Assembly: GCA_021201315.1 (NCBI GenBank)
Contig: JAJQFG010000013.1
Span: 1 to 64,000, forward strand
Length of the DNA stretch: 64,000 bases
From: Erysipelotrichaceae bacterium
GTDB lineage: Bacteria; Bacillota_I; Bacilli_A; Erysipelotrichales; Coprobacillaceae
Direction of reading: 5' to 3'
Shown here: one piece after another, positions 51,873-61,302 of the stretch
Numbering within the stretch: the first letter of the stretch is position 1
Layout: every line of letters begins with the position of its first letter
Translations under genes and position numbers: made by a program
Notes under the pieces: generated by a model
Seen by the model: only the letters and a program-made list of their open reading frames with translations
What the model was told of the DNA's origin: nothing
Databases searched by the model: none

Positions 51873-51901
51873 ATTATAGGATCTTTAAATTTAAAATACA
51901 A
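51873..51901 (-). promoter_or_regulatory. Promoter of the OLD-family gene
   Basis: On the minus strand, TTGTAT (51901-51896) and TATAAT (51878-51873) are separated by 17 bases. The rest of the 51832-52160 divergent gap is very AT-rich. A TATAAT at 52090-52095 is a candidate -10 for the BREX operon but lacks a good -35. Confidence 0.6.
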
Positions 51902-52160
51902 GTTAATATTCTTTTTCATATATACTAATTCAAAGTAATTTTTCTCAATTGTACTGGTATTTTATTAATATAATAATATTACTTATATAGTATACTTAGT
52001 TTATCATCCAGTTTATAAAATGTCATTGATAATATGAAAAAAAGATCTCGTTTTTTAAAAATTATATTTTAATTATTATTAATACAAGTTATAATTAGTC
52101 ATATGATGTTCAAAGGCTATTTTAGTGTATTGGTATTTGAAAAAGAGAGGAAAATGTTGA

Positions 52161-52769
52161 ATGAAAAGAATCAAAAGCAAATATGCAGCTTCTCTTACAA
52201 GAGAACAGTTTTTATATTATGAAATGCGTACAACTGCTAAGTTATTTTTAGATAATTTAACAGATGATGAAATATATGAAAAAATAAAAAATGAAAACTT
52301 ATATCAATTACCAAGTGAAAAATCTATTAGAATGATTTTCAATGGATGTATAAAGAGAATTCATATTTTGGATAATAAAGATATTATTAATATTATTGCA
52401 TATGGTAATGCTGATGATGCAAAACAAGCTTGTTTATATGCTTTTATGAAACATTATTTAATAGTTTTTGAATTTATGGTTTTTGTTATTGGTGAAAAAT
52501 ATAGAATGAAAGATTATCATTTTGATAAAAGTGAATTAAATGGTTTTATAAATCAATTACAAGAACAAGATGAAGGTATGGCTTCTTGGAGCGATGCTAC
52601 AATTAAGAAAATAAAACAAGTATTAATGAAGTTGTTAGTTGATACAGGCTATTTGGATAATAGAAATTCTAATGAATTGAATCAAGTTATGCTATGTTAT
52701 TCTTTAGAAGAGATATTAGTTAATTATGAAGATGATAAAGTGTTATCAGCTTTTAATTATTTTAGGTAG
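52161..52769 (+). CDS. brxA: BREX protein BrxA
   Basis: A 202-residue BrxA (DUF1819) family protein, the first gene of the type 1 BREX phage-defence operon. It starts MKRIKSKYAASLTREQFLYY, with FNGCIKRIHILDN and DAKQACLYAFMKHYLIVFEF characteristic of the family. BrxA is a small, largely helical DNA-binding protein needed for BREX in some hosts. The SD (gagagg) and the absence of a BrxR regulator directly upstream are noted. BrxB follows 8 bases later. Confidence 0.9.
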   Translation: MKRIKSKYAASLTREQFLYYEMRTTAKLFLDNLTDDEIYEKIKNENLYQLPSEKSIRMIFNGCIKRIHILDNKDIINIIAYGNADDAKQACLYAFMKHYLIVFEFMVFVIGEKYRMKDYHFDKSELNGFINQLQEQDEGMASWSDATIKKIKQVLMKLLVDTGYLDNRNSNELNQVMLCYSLEEILVNYEDDKVLSAFNYFR

Positions 52770-52777
52770 GTGGAAGC

Positions 52778-53350
52778 ATGGAAGATATTAATGAGAGATT
52801 GGATAAACTAAAACAACATATTCAAACTGAAGATTACCTTTATTCAAGAGGATTAAGTAATGAGGTTAATTATTCTGTGTTCTGTTACCATAGCAATGAA
52901 GAAATGACTGTAAGACATTTCTTGGATATGATTCTAAATGATCAAACTTTAAAATGTCATATAGTTTATTTTGATTTATATGAATTAATGCTTGAAATAT
53001 GTCAACAAAGAAATATATTAGATAGAATTCCAAAAATGGAACAACTAAAGGGATCTGAAGTTCTTAGAACTAATTTAGATAAAATATGTGATGCAAAGCA
53101 TTTTGTAGATATTATCCATAAAAAATATGGAGAACATCATCAAAATGATGTTCTTATAATAGGTGGTGTTGGGAAGGTATTTCCTTTTTTAAGAGTTCAT
53201 GTATTGTTAGAAGCTATGCAAACACATTTTAATGATATACCTGTTTTGGTAATGTATCCAGGTAGTTATGATGGACATAATATACGATTGTTTAATAAAA
53301 TTGAACCTGAAGGTCATTATAGATCATTTAATATAATAGAGGGAGATTAA
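52778..53350 (+). CDS. brxB: BREX protein BrxB
   Basis: A 190-residue BrxB (DUF1788) family protein. Segments are MEDINERLDKLKQHIQTEDY, FCYHSNEEMTVRHFLDMI, DVLIIGGVGKVFPFLRVHVL and PVLVMYPGSYDGHNIRLFN, all typical. It is an essential BREX component; it probably bridges BrxC and PglZ in the complex (inference from the literature on BREX). Spacing to brxC is 4 bases, and the SD AGGGAG overlaps its end. Confidence 0.92.
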   Translation: MEDINERLDKLKQHIQTEDYLYSRGLSNEVNYSVFCYHSNEEMTVRHFLDMILNDQTLKCHIVYFDLYELMLEICQQRNILDRIPKMEQLKGSEVLRTNLDKICDAKHFVDIIHKKYGEHHQNDVLIIGGVGKVFPFLRVHVLLEAMQTHFNDIPVLVMYPGSYDGHNIRLFNKIEPEGHYRSFNIIEGD

Positions 53351-53354
53351 TAAA

Positions 53355-56300
53355 ATGCAGATAAAAGATATGTTTGAGGATGATATCGAAAGAAAAATTA
53401 ATGGTGTCATTCAAGTACAACAAGATGAAGAAAAGATACTATTAACAGAAGTCAAAGAATATGTAGTTACAAAAGAATTAAGAAGGCATTTTATTGATTT
53501 TTTTGATGCTTATAGTGAATCATTTGAATCAACAAATAATGACATAGGTGTTTGGATTACTGGCTTTTTTGGTAGTGGTAAATCTCACTTCCTTAAGATG
53601 CTTTCATATCTATTAGAAAATAAAGAATTAGATGGCAAGAAAGTTGTTGAATATTTTAGAGATAAATTTGATGATCCAGCAACTTTTATGAAAATTGAAA
53701 AAGCAACAAGTGTTGAAACAGAAACAATATTATTTAATATTGATGTTGAAAGTTCAGGAGATAAAGACGGTTCGGCAGTTACAAGAGTTTTTCGTAAAGT
53801 ATTTTATAATCATTTAGGTTTTTATGGAAACGATACTAAAGTTGCTCAATTAGAAAAATATCTAACAAAGATTGGAAAATATGAAGAATTTTGCAAAGTC
53901 TTTGAAGAAACTACTATGTTTTCATGGAAAGAATCAAGAGATACTTTTCTTTTCATTCAAGAAGAAATTGTAGATGTTTTAAGTCAAGTGACTGACATGA
54001 GTCAAAATACTGCTTTATCATGGATTAATGATGATAATCTTATTGATGATAGTGTTAGTTCCTTAGTTTCAGAAATTAAAGAATATGTGGATTCTAAAGA
54101 TGACGATTTTAGATTGTTATTTATGATTGATGAAGTTGGTCAATATGTTGGTACAAATACCAATATGCTATTAAATTTACAATCAATTGTAGAAGAATTG
54201 GGTAGTAGATGTAGAGGTAAAGTTTGGGTTGTTGCTACAGGACAGGAAGCACTAGATGAAATTATTAAATTAAGATCAAATGAGTTTTCACGTATTCAAG
54301 CGAGATTTCATAAGCATCTTTCATTAACATCTTCATCAGTTGATGAAGTTATAGAAAAACGTCTATTAACCAAAACAGATGAAGCCAATAAAATATTAAC
54401 TAATGTCTATGATAATAATGCCAATGTCATTAGAAATTTATATACATTTACTAATGCTAAATCTGATTTAAAGGGATACTCATCAGCAGATGAATTTTGT
54501 AGAATCTATCCTTTTGTACCATATCAGTTTATTACAATTCAAACAGTTTATAATGAGGTTAGGAAAAGCGGCCAGGCTGGTAGTCATCAATCAAGTGGTG
54601 AAAGATCAATGCTTAGTGGTTTTCAAGAATCAGCTATTAAATTAGAAGATAAAAATGAATTATCTATTGCACCTATGTATCTATTCTATGATGCAATTCA
54701 TGGCTTTTTGGATCGTTCCATTAGAGGTGTAGTAGAACGTGCACAAAGAGCTGCTGATAATCACGAAGGTTTAGAGGATTATGATATCAATGTTTTAAAG
54801 CTTCTATATTTAACTTTACATATTGATGATATTCCTTCAACTATTGATAACTTAACAGTTTTGATGGCTGATACCATTAATGTAGATAAAATTGCATTAA
54901 AAGCAAAAGTAAGAGATAGTCTAGAAAGATTGCTAGCTCAAAACTATATTTCTTATTATAGTGGTGTATATAAGTTTTTAACTGATGATGAGCAACAGGT
55001 TGCTAGAGAAATAAGAAATACTGATGTTAATTCATCTGAAGTAGTTAATAAAATAGGATCTATTATTTACGATTCCATTTTTGAAGGTAAGAAATTTAGA
55101 TATGATAACAATGATTATGAATTTAATCGTTTTATTGATAACCAGTCTTACAGTGTTGGTAGTGTTCCTAATGGTATACGTTTGACATTTATAACAATAG
55201 CATATAATATTGATTCATCTTTTGATAAAACAAAGATAAAAAGTGATTCAAAATCATTAAAATCAGCAACTTGTATTCTTTCGGATTCTAATACAAATTA
55301 CTATCAGGATGTTGAAAAAGCTTTAAAGATTTCAAAATATATTAATAAGAAAAATGTTAACTCATTATCTGACCAAATACAAGATATTATAAAAAGACAG
55401 AATATAGATGCCACGAATTTATTAAATAAGGCCAAAGAAGAAATAGCTGATGCTATTGTTGACGGTGAATGGCTTATTTATGGAGAAAATGAAACAGTTA
55501 ATGGTGGGACAGCATCTTCTAAAATAAATAATGCTTTAAATAAACTTGCAGAAGAAGTTTATGATAATCATTATATGATCAATAAGCATTATGCAAGTGA
55601 AGAAGAAATAGTTTCAATTTTAAAAAGTGAGAATCCAATATCAGAGGATATTAACCAAGAAGCTTTAAATTCTATATATCGATACATTGACATGCAATTT
55701 AGAAAAAATATTCCCCTAACAATAAAAGATATCGTAGACCGTTATACTTCTATTCCATATGGTTGGAAGGAAATTGATATAGTTGGATTGATGACTGTCT
55801 TAATTAAAAATCAAAAAATAAATATTGAAAGAAATGGTTCTAAAGTTGATACTAATAATCCGAATATGATTACATATCTTCGTAAAAGAACAGAGGTAGT
55901 TTCTACTAAAGTTATTTTTAGAGAATCACTTGATGAAAAATTATTAAGATATTCAAGAAATTTCATAAGAAAATATTTTGATATAATGAGTGTCCCTGAA
56001 GATGAAGATAGTATTGTAAAATATATCAATGATAATTTTACAGCCAAACGTGATGAACTCTATAATTTAAGGAAAATTTATTATAATAATTATGTTTATC
56101 CAGGACAGAATGTTGTAGATGATGGCATAGAACTTATAGGTAGTATTCTTAAAAAAGTTGGAGATCACAAATCATTCCTGGAATATATTAAATCCCTAGA
56201 AGAAGATTTATATGATTTTAAGGAAGATATTGAAGAAGTCGATGAGTTTTTTGACAATCAAGTTAAATTATTTGATAATGCAAGAAAATTGTATAATTCA

Positions 56301-56915
56301 TTACAAGATGAACAAATGTATTTCATAAGCAATGTTAAATTAACAACAGCTTTATCAGATATCAACGATGTTATTACAATAAAAGATCCGTATAATTATT
56401 CAAAAATTTCAAGATTGAATAATTATATAGCTACTATTAATGAGGAATATGGTATCCTTTTAAAGGTTAAAAGGAAAGAATTATCAGAGCTTATTGATCA
56501 ATGTAATGAAATTATTGAAACATATAAAAATGATAAATCTGGTTGTGATACTATTATATATAATACTCAAACTAAATATGATTGTATAAATAAATCATTA
56601 ACAAATTATAAGAAGGTATTGAGGATAGAACAAGAAAAAGATAACGTTTTAAATCTTAAAGATGAAACAATTAAAGAAATAAATAAATTAAAATCATCAG
56701 TTATAAAGGATAAATCAGTTCCTTATAATGCAGTAGAGCCAGAAATTGTAAATGATACTGCGAATAAACAGAAAATTGTAGAATATCAACGAAATGTTAT
56801 ATTTAGAAATGGTGTTACATTAACATCAGAACAACAAGTTGATAATTATCTTAAAGAAGCGAAAGACTATCTTATGAAGATAATTGATAAAAATGGTGGA
56901 GTAAAAATAGAATAG
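53355..56915 (+). CDS. brxC: BREX P-loop ATPase BrxC
   Basis: The large BREX ATPase, 1186 residues (family about 1100-1250). Walker A is in GVWITGFFGSGKSHFLKM (about residue 70), Walker B in FRLLFMIDEVGQYV (about 255), and a sensor-like ARFHKHLSLTSSS follows. The middle region (ERSMLSGFQESAIKLEDKNE) is family-typical, and the last 350 residues are rich in charged helices and coiled coil. BrxC is required for both DNA modification and phage exclusion. It is 9 bases from pglX in the same operon. Confidence 0.95.
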   Translation: MQIKDMFEDDIERKINGVIQVQQDEEKILLTEVKEYVVTKELRRHFIDFFDAYSESFESTNNDIGVWITGFFGSGKSHFLKMLSYLLENKELDGKKVVEYFRDKFDDPATFMKIEKATSVETETILFNIDVESSGDKDGSAVTRVFRKVFYNHLGFYGNDTKVAQLEKYLTKIGKYEEFCKVFEETTMFSWKESRDTFLFIQEEIVDVLSQVTDMSQNTALSWINDDNLIDDSVSSLVSEIKEYVDSKDDDFRLLFMIDEVGQYVGTNTNMLLNLQSIVEELGSRCRGKVWVVATGQEALDEIIKLRSNEFSRIQARFHKHLSLTSSSVDEVIEKRLLTKTDEANKILTNVYDNNANVIRNLYTFTNAKSDLKGYSSADEFCRIYPFVPYQFITIQTVYNEVRKSGQAGSHQSSGERSMLSGFQESAIKLEDKNELSIAPMYLFYDAIHGFLDRSIRGVVERAQRAADNHEGLEDYDINVLKLLYLTLHIDDIPSTIDNLTVLMADTINVDKIALKAKVRDSLERLLAQNYISYYSGVYKFLTDDEQQVAREIRNTDVNSSEVVNKIGSIIYDSIFEGKKFRYDNNDYEFNRFIDNQSYSVGSVPNGIRLTFITIAYNIDSSFDKTKIKSDSKSLKSATCILSDSNTNYYQDVEKALKISKYINKKNVNSLSDQIQDIIKRQNIDATNLLNKAKEEIADAIVDGEWLIYGENETVNGGTASSKINNALNKLAEEVYDNHYMINKHYASEEEIVSILKSENPISEDINQEALNSIYRYIDMQFRKNIPLTIKDIVDRYTSIPYGWKEIDIVGLMTVLIKNQKINIERNGSKVDTNNPNMITYLRKRTEVVSTKVIFRESLDEKLLRYSRNFIRKYFDIMSVPEDEDSIVKYINDNFTAKRDELYNLRKIYYNNYVYPGQNVVDDGIELIGSILKKVGDHKSFLEYIKSLEEDLYDFKEDIEEVDEFFDNQVKLFDNARKLYNSLQDEQMYFISNVKLTTALSDINDVITIKDPYNYSKISRLNNYIATINEEYGILLKVKRKELSELIDQCNEIIETYKNDKSGCDTIIYNTQTKYDCINKSLTNYKKVLRIEQEKDNVLNLKDETIKEINKLKSSVIKDKSVPYNAVEPEIVNDTANKQKIVEYQRNVIFRNGVTLTSEQQVDNYLKEAKDYLMKIIDKNGGVKIE

Positions 56916-56924
56916 GAGTAGAAG

Positions 56925-59900
56925 ATGAACAAGAACGCAATAAAAAAATATGCTATATGGGCAAGAACAGAGCTTATTAAAAAGGTTTCCGAGAAAGCTG
57001 AGCAATATGGTGTAAGTGAAAATGAAATTTTAGAATTAGAAAATGATTCAGTTAAAGGAAAAATTCTTAATTCTAATGAAATTGATCAAAGAAATAAATT
57101 AATCATTAAAATAAAAAATTATGGATATACTAATGTTATTGAAGAAGTAGCATATACTTGGTTCAACCGTTTTATTGCGTTAAGATTTATGGAAGTTAAT
57201 AATTATTTACCTTATGATTATAAGATATTTACCGATTCTGATAATAATTTTAAACCTCAAATACTTACTGAAACAATGAATTTAAATTTTGATTCAGGAC
57301 TTAAAAATTTAAACGAAGAATCAGTTTTTGAGTTTATTGAAAGCAATGATAAAGAAGGCTTGTATAAATATTTATTAATAAAAATATGTAATGATATGGG
57401 AAATTATTTACCTGGAATGTTTACACGTATTTCTGATTATAAAACCTTATTATTTCCTGAAAATCTTTTAAGATCTGGAAGTGTCCTTGAACAAATGATT
57501 AATTTAATTGATGAAAATGATTGGAAAGATGCTGTTCAGATTATTGGTTGGTTATATCAGTATTACAATAGTGAATTAAAAGCCGAAGTTGATGCTGAGG
57601 TAAAAAAAGGAATTAAGGTCACTAAAGAAAATTTACCTGCTAAAACACAATTATTTACCCCTGACTGGATTGTAAAATATATGGTGGAGAATAGTCTTGG
57701 TAGATTGTGGATTGAAGGACATCCTAGTAATATAAAAGATAATTGGAAATATTATGTGGATGAAGCCAAACAAGAAGAGCAAGTTGAAGAACAATTAAGA
57801 AAAATAAGACAAGATTATTCAAAGCTAGAACCAAAAGATATAAAAATCATAGATCCATGTATGGGTTCAGGGCATATTTTAGTTTATGCTTTTGATGTTT
57901 TAATGCAAATTTATACTGATTATGGTTATAGAGCTAGAGATGCCGTTAAATCAATAATAGAAAATAATATATATGGTTTAGATATAGATGAACGTGCAAC
58001 ACAATTAGCATATTTTGCAATAATGATGAAGGCTATGGAATATGATTCTAGATTCTTGAAAAGAAAAATAAAACCTAATTTATACGAAATAAAAGAAGTT
58101 AGTTTAGATAATTTAGATTATTTTAATTTATTGGGTGAAGATAAAGATATAGCTTTAAGATTATATTCATCATTTGTGAATGCCAAGGAATATGGAAGTA
58201 TTATTGAGCCTAATGTTACCACTGAAGAATTAAATAAACTTGAATCAAAATTGTATAATATTAGCGAAGGTTCTTTTGACAACATTATAGATATTGCAAG
58301 AAGTGCTGAATTGATAGATATTTTAACTGATATTCTTCCTCAAGCACGTATTCTAACTACAAAATATCATGTGGTTATAACAAATCCACCATATTTAGGA
58401 AATAAACCTATGAATACTTTACTATCAAACTATTTATCAAATAATTATGATATGGGTAAAATGGATTTATCTACTGTATTTTTGATGAGAGGACTATCGT
58501 TATCACAAAATAAGATTGCTTTAGTAACACCTGAATCATGGATGTTTTTGGTTGTATTTAATAAGTTAAGAGATGATATTTTAAATAACTATAATATTGA
58601 AACATTGGCACAATTAGGGAAAAATGCCTTTGATTCTGGTTTTGGTACGTGTGCTTTTGTGCTTGATAAAAATTATTGTGAAAATAAAATTGGTAATTAT
58701 ATAGATTTAAAAAATTTTGTCCCTGATAAAATAAATAATATAGAAATAGAAAAAAGACTTTATAAACGAGATAATTCATTCTTTTTATGTATGCCTAATA
58801 AAGTTTTAGCATATTGGTGTCCTAAGGATATAGTTAAACTATATTCATGTCATAAAGAAATTAATTATAGTTATACTCTTTCCTGTGGCATAAAAACAGG
58901 AAGAAAAGAAGATTTTATTAGACTATGGTTTGAGGTACCTATAACGGAAGTATGTTTGAATCCAAAAATAGAATCATTGTATAATTCTTCTTATAAATGG
59001 TTTAAGTATAACAAAGGAGGAGGATTTAAAAAATGGTATGGTAACATGTTATGTGTAATTAACTTGCAAAATAATGCAAAGGATATTAAAGAAACTGTTC
59101 CCGCTTCAACATATAGACTAAGAAATCCTGATAATTATTTCAAAAAAGGAATTATGTGGCCTCTTACTGGTGGCGACGCATTTAGTTGTAGATTGCTAGA
59201 TAATGATGTTTTGATTGATGTTGCTTCAAATGCTATTTATATTGAAGATGAAAAGGATTTGTATTCCCTAATGGGATATATGAATACAAATTTATTTAAT
59301 AGAATGTTAAATATGATTAATCCAACAGTCAGTTTTCCAATTGATACTATTTCAAAATCTCTTGATTTAGTCATAAAAAGAGATGATATAATAAATTTAG
59401 CTAAAGAGAATGTTGATATTAGTAGAAAAGAATGGAATCAAAATGAAATTTCTTGGAATTTTAAAATGCATCCTTTAATCAATTATGAAGAAAATAATAT
59501 TTCTACTGTGATTTCAAATTATAAAAAAGAAAAATTGTCAATGTCTAATAAAATAAATAATAATGAAGATCTTATAAATGATATTTATAATAGATATTAT
59601 AATATATATGATAAATCACAAAAAAAGATGGTTAATATTTCAGAAAATAATAAAACTATTATTGCATCATTTATATCATATTCAGTCGGATGTATGTTTG
59701 GAAGATATTCTTTGGATGAAGAAGGTTTAGTTTATGCTGATGGGGCGTTTGATATATCAAGATATCAGATATTTGAAGCTGATAAAGATAATATCTTACC
59801 TATATGTGATCAAGAATATTTTGATAATGATATAGTCAGTAGATTTGTTGAGTTTGTTAGAACTGTTTATGGTCAAGATGCTTTAGAAGAAAATCTTAAC

Positions 59901-60374
59901 TTTATTGCTGGTGCAGTAAATACAAATGGATCAACTTCAAGAGAAAAAATTAGAAACTATTTTATTAATGATTTCTTTAAAGACCATTGCCAAACGTATT
60001 CAGCTACAGGTTTTGGCAAAAGACCAATTTATTGGCTATTTGATAGTGGAAAGAAAAATGGATTTAAGGCTTTGATCTATATACATAGATATGAGCCAGA
60101 TCTAATCGCAAGGATGAGAACTGAATATATTCTTAAGCTACAAGCTACTTATAGAAACTTAATTGCTATTAAGAGTGAAAATTTAGAAAATGTTCAAGGT
60201 AAAGAAAAAGTTAGATTGAATAAAGAAATAAAGGATTTAAAAGATCAGGCAGAAGAATTAAGGATCTATGAAGAAAAAATACATCATGCTGCTGATCAAA
60301 TGATAGAAATTGATTTAGATGATGGTGTGAAACATAACTATGCCCTCTTTGGTGATTTGTTAGCAAAAATTTAA
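56925..60374 (+). CDS. pglX: BREX-1 adenine-specific DNA methyltransferase PglX
   Basis: A 1149-residue N6-adenine methyltransferase that marks self DNA at a specific non-palindromic site and is needed for defence. The SAM-binding motif is IIDPCMGSGHILVYAFDV (about residue 310) and the catalytic motif IV is VVITNPPYLGNKPMN (about 485). The C-terminal half contains target-recognition and helical regions (SATGFGKRPIYWLFDSGKKN). SD ATAGGAGTAG precedes the ATG. Length fits type 1 PglX. The stop overlaps the possible upstream ATG of the next gene. Confidence 0.95.
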   Translation: MNKNAIKKYAIWARTELIKKVSEKAEQYGVSENEILELENDSVKGKILNSNEIDQRNKLIIKIKNYGYTNVIEEVAYTWFNRFIALRFMEVNNYLPYDYKIFTDSDNNFKPQILTETMNLNFDSGLKNLNEESVFEFIESNDKEGLYKYLLIKICNDMGNYLPGMFTRISDYKTLLFPENLLRSGSVLEQMINLIDENDWKDAVQIIGWLYQYYNSELKAEVDAEVKKGIKVTKENLPAKTQLFTPDWIVKYMVENSLGRLWIEGHPSNIKDNWKYYVDEAKQEEQVEEQLRKIRQDYSKLEPKDIKIIDPCMGSGHILVYAFDVLMQIYTDYGYRARDAVKSIIENNIYGLDIDERATQLAYFAIMMKAMEYDSRFLKRKIKPNLYEIKEVSLDNLDYFNLLGEDKDIALRLYSSFVNAKEYGSIIEPNVTTEELNKLESKLYNISEGSFDNIIDIARSAELIDILTDILPQARILTTKYHVVITNPPYLGNKPMNTLLSNYLSNNYDMGKMDLSTVFLMRGLSLSQNKIALVTPESWMFLVVFNKLRDDILNNYNIETLAQLGKNAFDSGFGTCAFVLDKNYCENKIGNYIDLKNFVPDKINNIEIEKRLYKRDNSFFLCMPNKVLAYWCPKDIVKLYSCHKEINYSYTLSCGIKTGRKEDFIRLWFEVPITEVCLNPKIESLYNSSYKWFKYNKGGGFKKWYGNMLCVINLQNNAKDIKETVPASTYRLRNPDNYFKKGIMWPLTGGDAFSCRLLDNDVLIDVASNAIYIEDEKDLYSLMGYMNTNLFNRMLNMINPTVSFPIDTISKSLDLVIKRDDIINLAKENVDISRKEWNQNEISWNFKMHPLINYEENNISTVISNYKKEKLSMSNKINNNEDLINDIYNRYYNIYDKSQKKMVNISENNKTIIASFISYSVGCMFGRYSLDEEGLVYADGAFDISRYQIFEADKDNILPICDQEYFDNDIVSRFVEFVRTVYGQDALEENLNFIAGAVNTNGSTSREKIRNYFINDFFKDHCQTYSATGFGKRPIYWLFDSGKKNGFKALIYIHRYEPDLIARMRTEYILKLQATYRNLIAIKSENLENVQGKEKVRLNKEIKDLKDQAEELRIYEEKIHHAADQMIEIDLDDGVKHNYALFGDLLAKI

Positions 60375-60391
60375 TGACTTTGAGGTGTTAT

Positions 60392-61273
60392 ATGATATCA
60401 ATAAATATTGCAGAAAAATATAAAGAAATAGATTATCCATATAAAAAGAAAGACGAATTAATTAAATCATTATTAACAGATTATAAAGTCATAAAACATA
60501 CAAATAAAGAAACTGACTATGATTATTTAGAAGAAAATGATGTAACATTAGAAATAATTAATCCTAATAATGACATAAATCTTTTTGTTGAGTTATCTGG
60601 TGAGTTTACGATATATTATAGTGATTATCATGCTCATTATTTTTCTTATGAGGATGAGTATGAAGCATTAAAGAATGATATAAAAAATATTATTGAAGAT
60701 AAATATGGAGCAGCAAGTTTTTATGTAAATAACAAATGGCTTGCAAGTTATCTGGAAAAGGACGAAATATCATTTTTAACAAATCCTTGGGATTTAGTTA
60801 AAAAAATGAATCTACCTAAGGAACACCTACAAACAATTCATGATGAAGGTATTGTTATCAAAGTAGATTATTGGAATAAAGGTCACTGTTTGGAATTTGA
60901 GATAAAAAAAGATTCAGAAGTTTCTGAAATCAGTCATCCAAGACAATATAATGTCAGATTTGTTGTTAAGGATGGATATCCATATGGTAGTGGTTCAGTA
61001 CATAAATATGATGACGAAAAAGCGTATATAAAATATGCATTAGTAACAGATATTGAAGATGCCGAAGAGTTAACTAAAGAGTTGATAGAAGTTCTTGAAG
61101 ATGATGCTAAAAGATTTGGTGCAAGTAAAATATTTGCCAATGTAGGTTCCCCTATTGATAAACCTTTCGCTGATTTAGGATATGTAGAAGTTGATAAAAT
61201 TTATGATGAACGAATTCGTCGAATAGATGGAGTAAAAGTTATTTTCGAAAAGACAGTAATGAAGGATTTGTAG
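60392..61273 (+). CDS. Unrecognised protein inside the BREX operon
   Basis: A 293-residue gene between pglX and pglZ that I do not recognise. ATG 60392 is preferred to ATG 60374 because GAGGTG lies 6 bases upstream. The first 115 residues are charged with strand-rich stretches (INLFVELSGEFTIYYSDYHA). The last 90 residues (IKYALVTDIEDAEELTKELI, KRFGASKIFANVGSPIDKPF, DLGYVEVDKIYDER) look like the second half of a GNAT-type acetyltransferase fold, ending with a ..LGYVEV segment. Standard type 1 BREX operons go straight from pglX to pglZ. It may be an accessory effector, regulator or modification factor. Confidence 0.75.
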   Translation: MISINIAEKYKEIDYPYKKKDELIKSLLTDYKVIKHTNKETDYDYLEENDVTLEIINPNNDINLFVELSGEFTIYYSDYHAHYFSYEDEYEALKNDIKNIIEDKYGAASFYVNNKWLASYLEKDEISFLTNPWDLVKKMNLPKEHLQTIHDEGIVIKVDYWNKGHCLEFEIKKDSEVSEISHPRQYNVRFVVKDGYPYGSGSVHKYDDEKAYIKYALVTDIEDAEELTKELIEVLEDDAKRFGASKIFANVGSPIDKPFADLGYVEVDKIYDERIRRIDGVKVIFEKTVMKDL

Positions 61274-61302
61274 TTTACACATAAGTTAAGGAGGAAGTGC
61301 AA

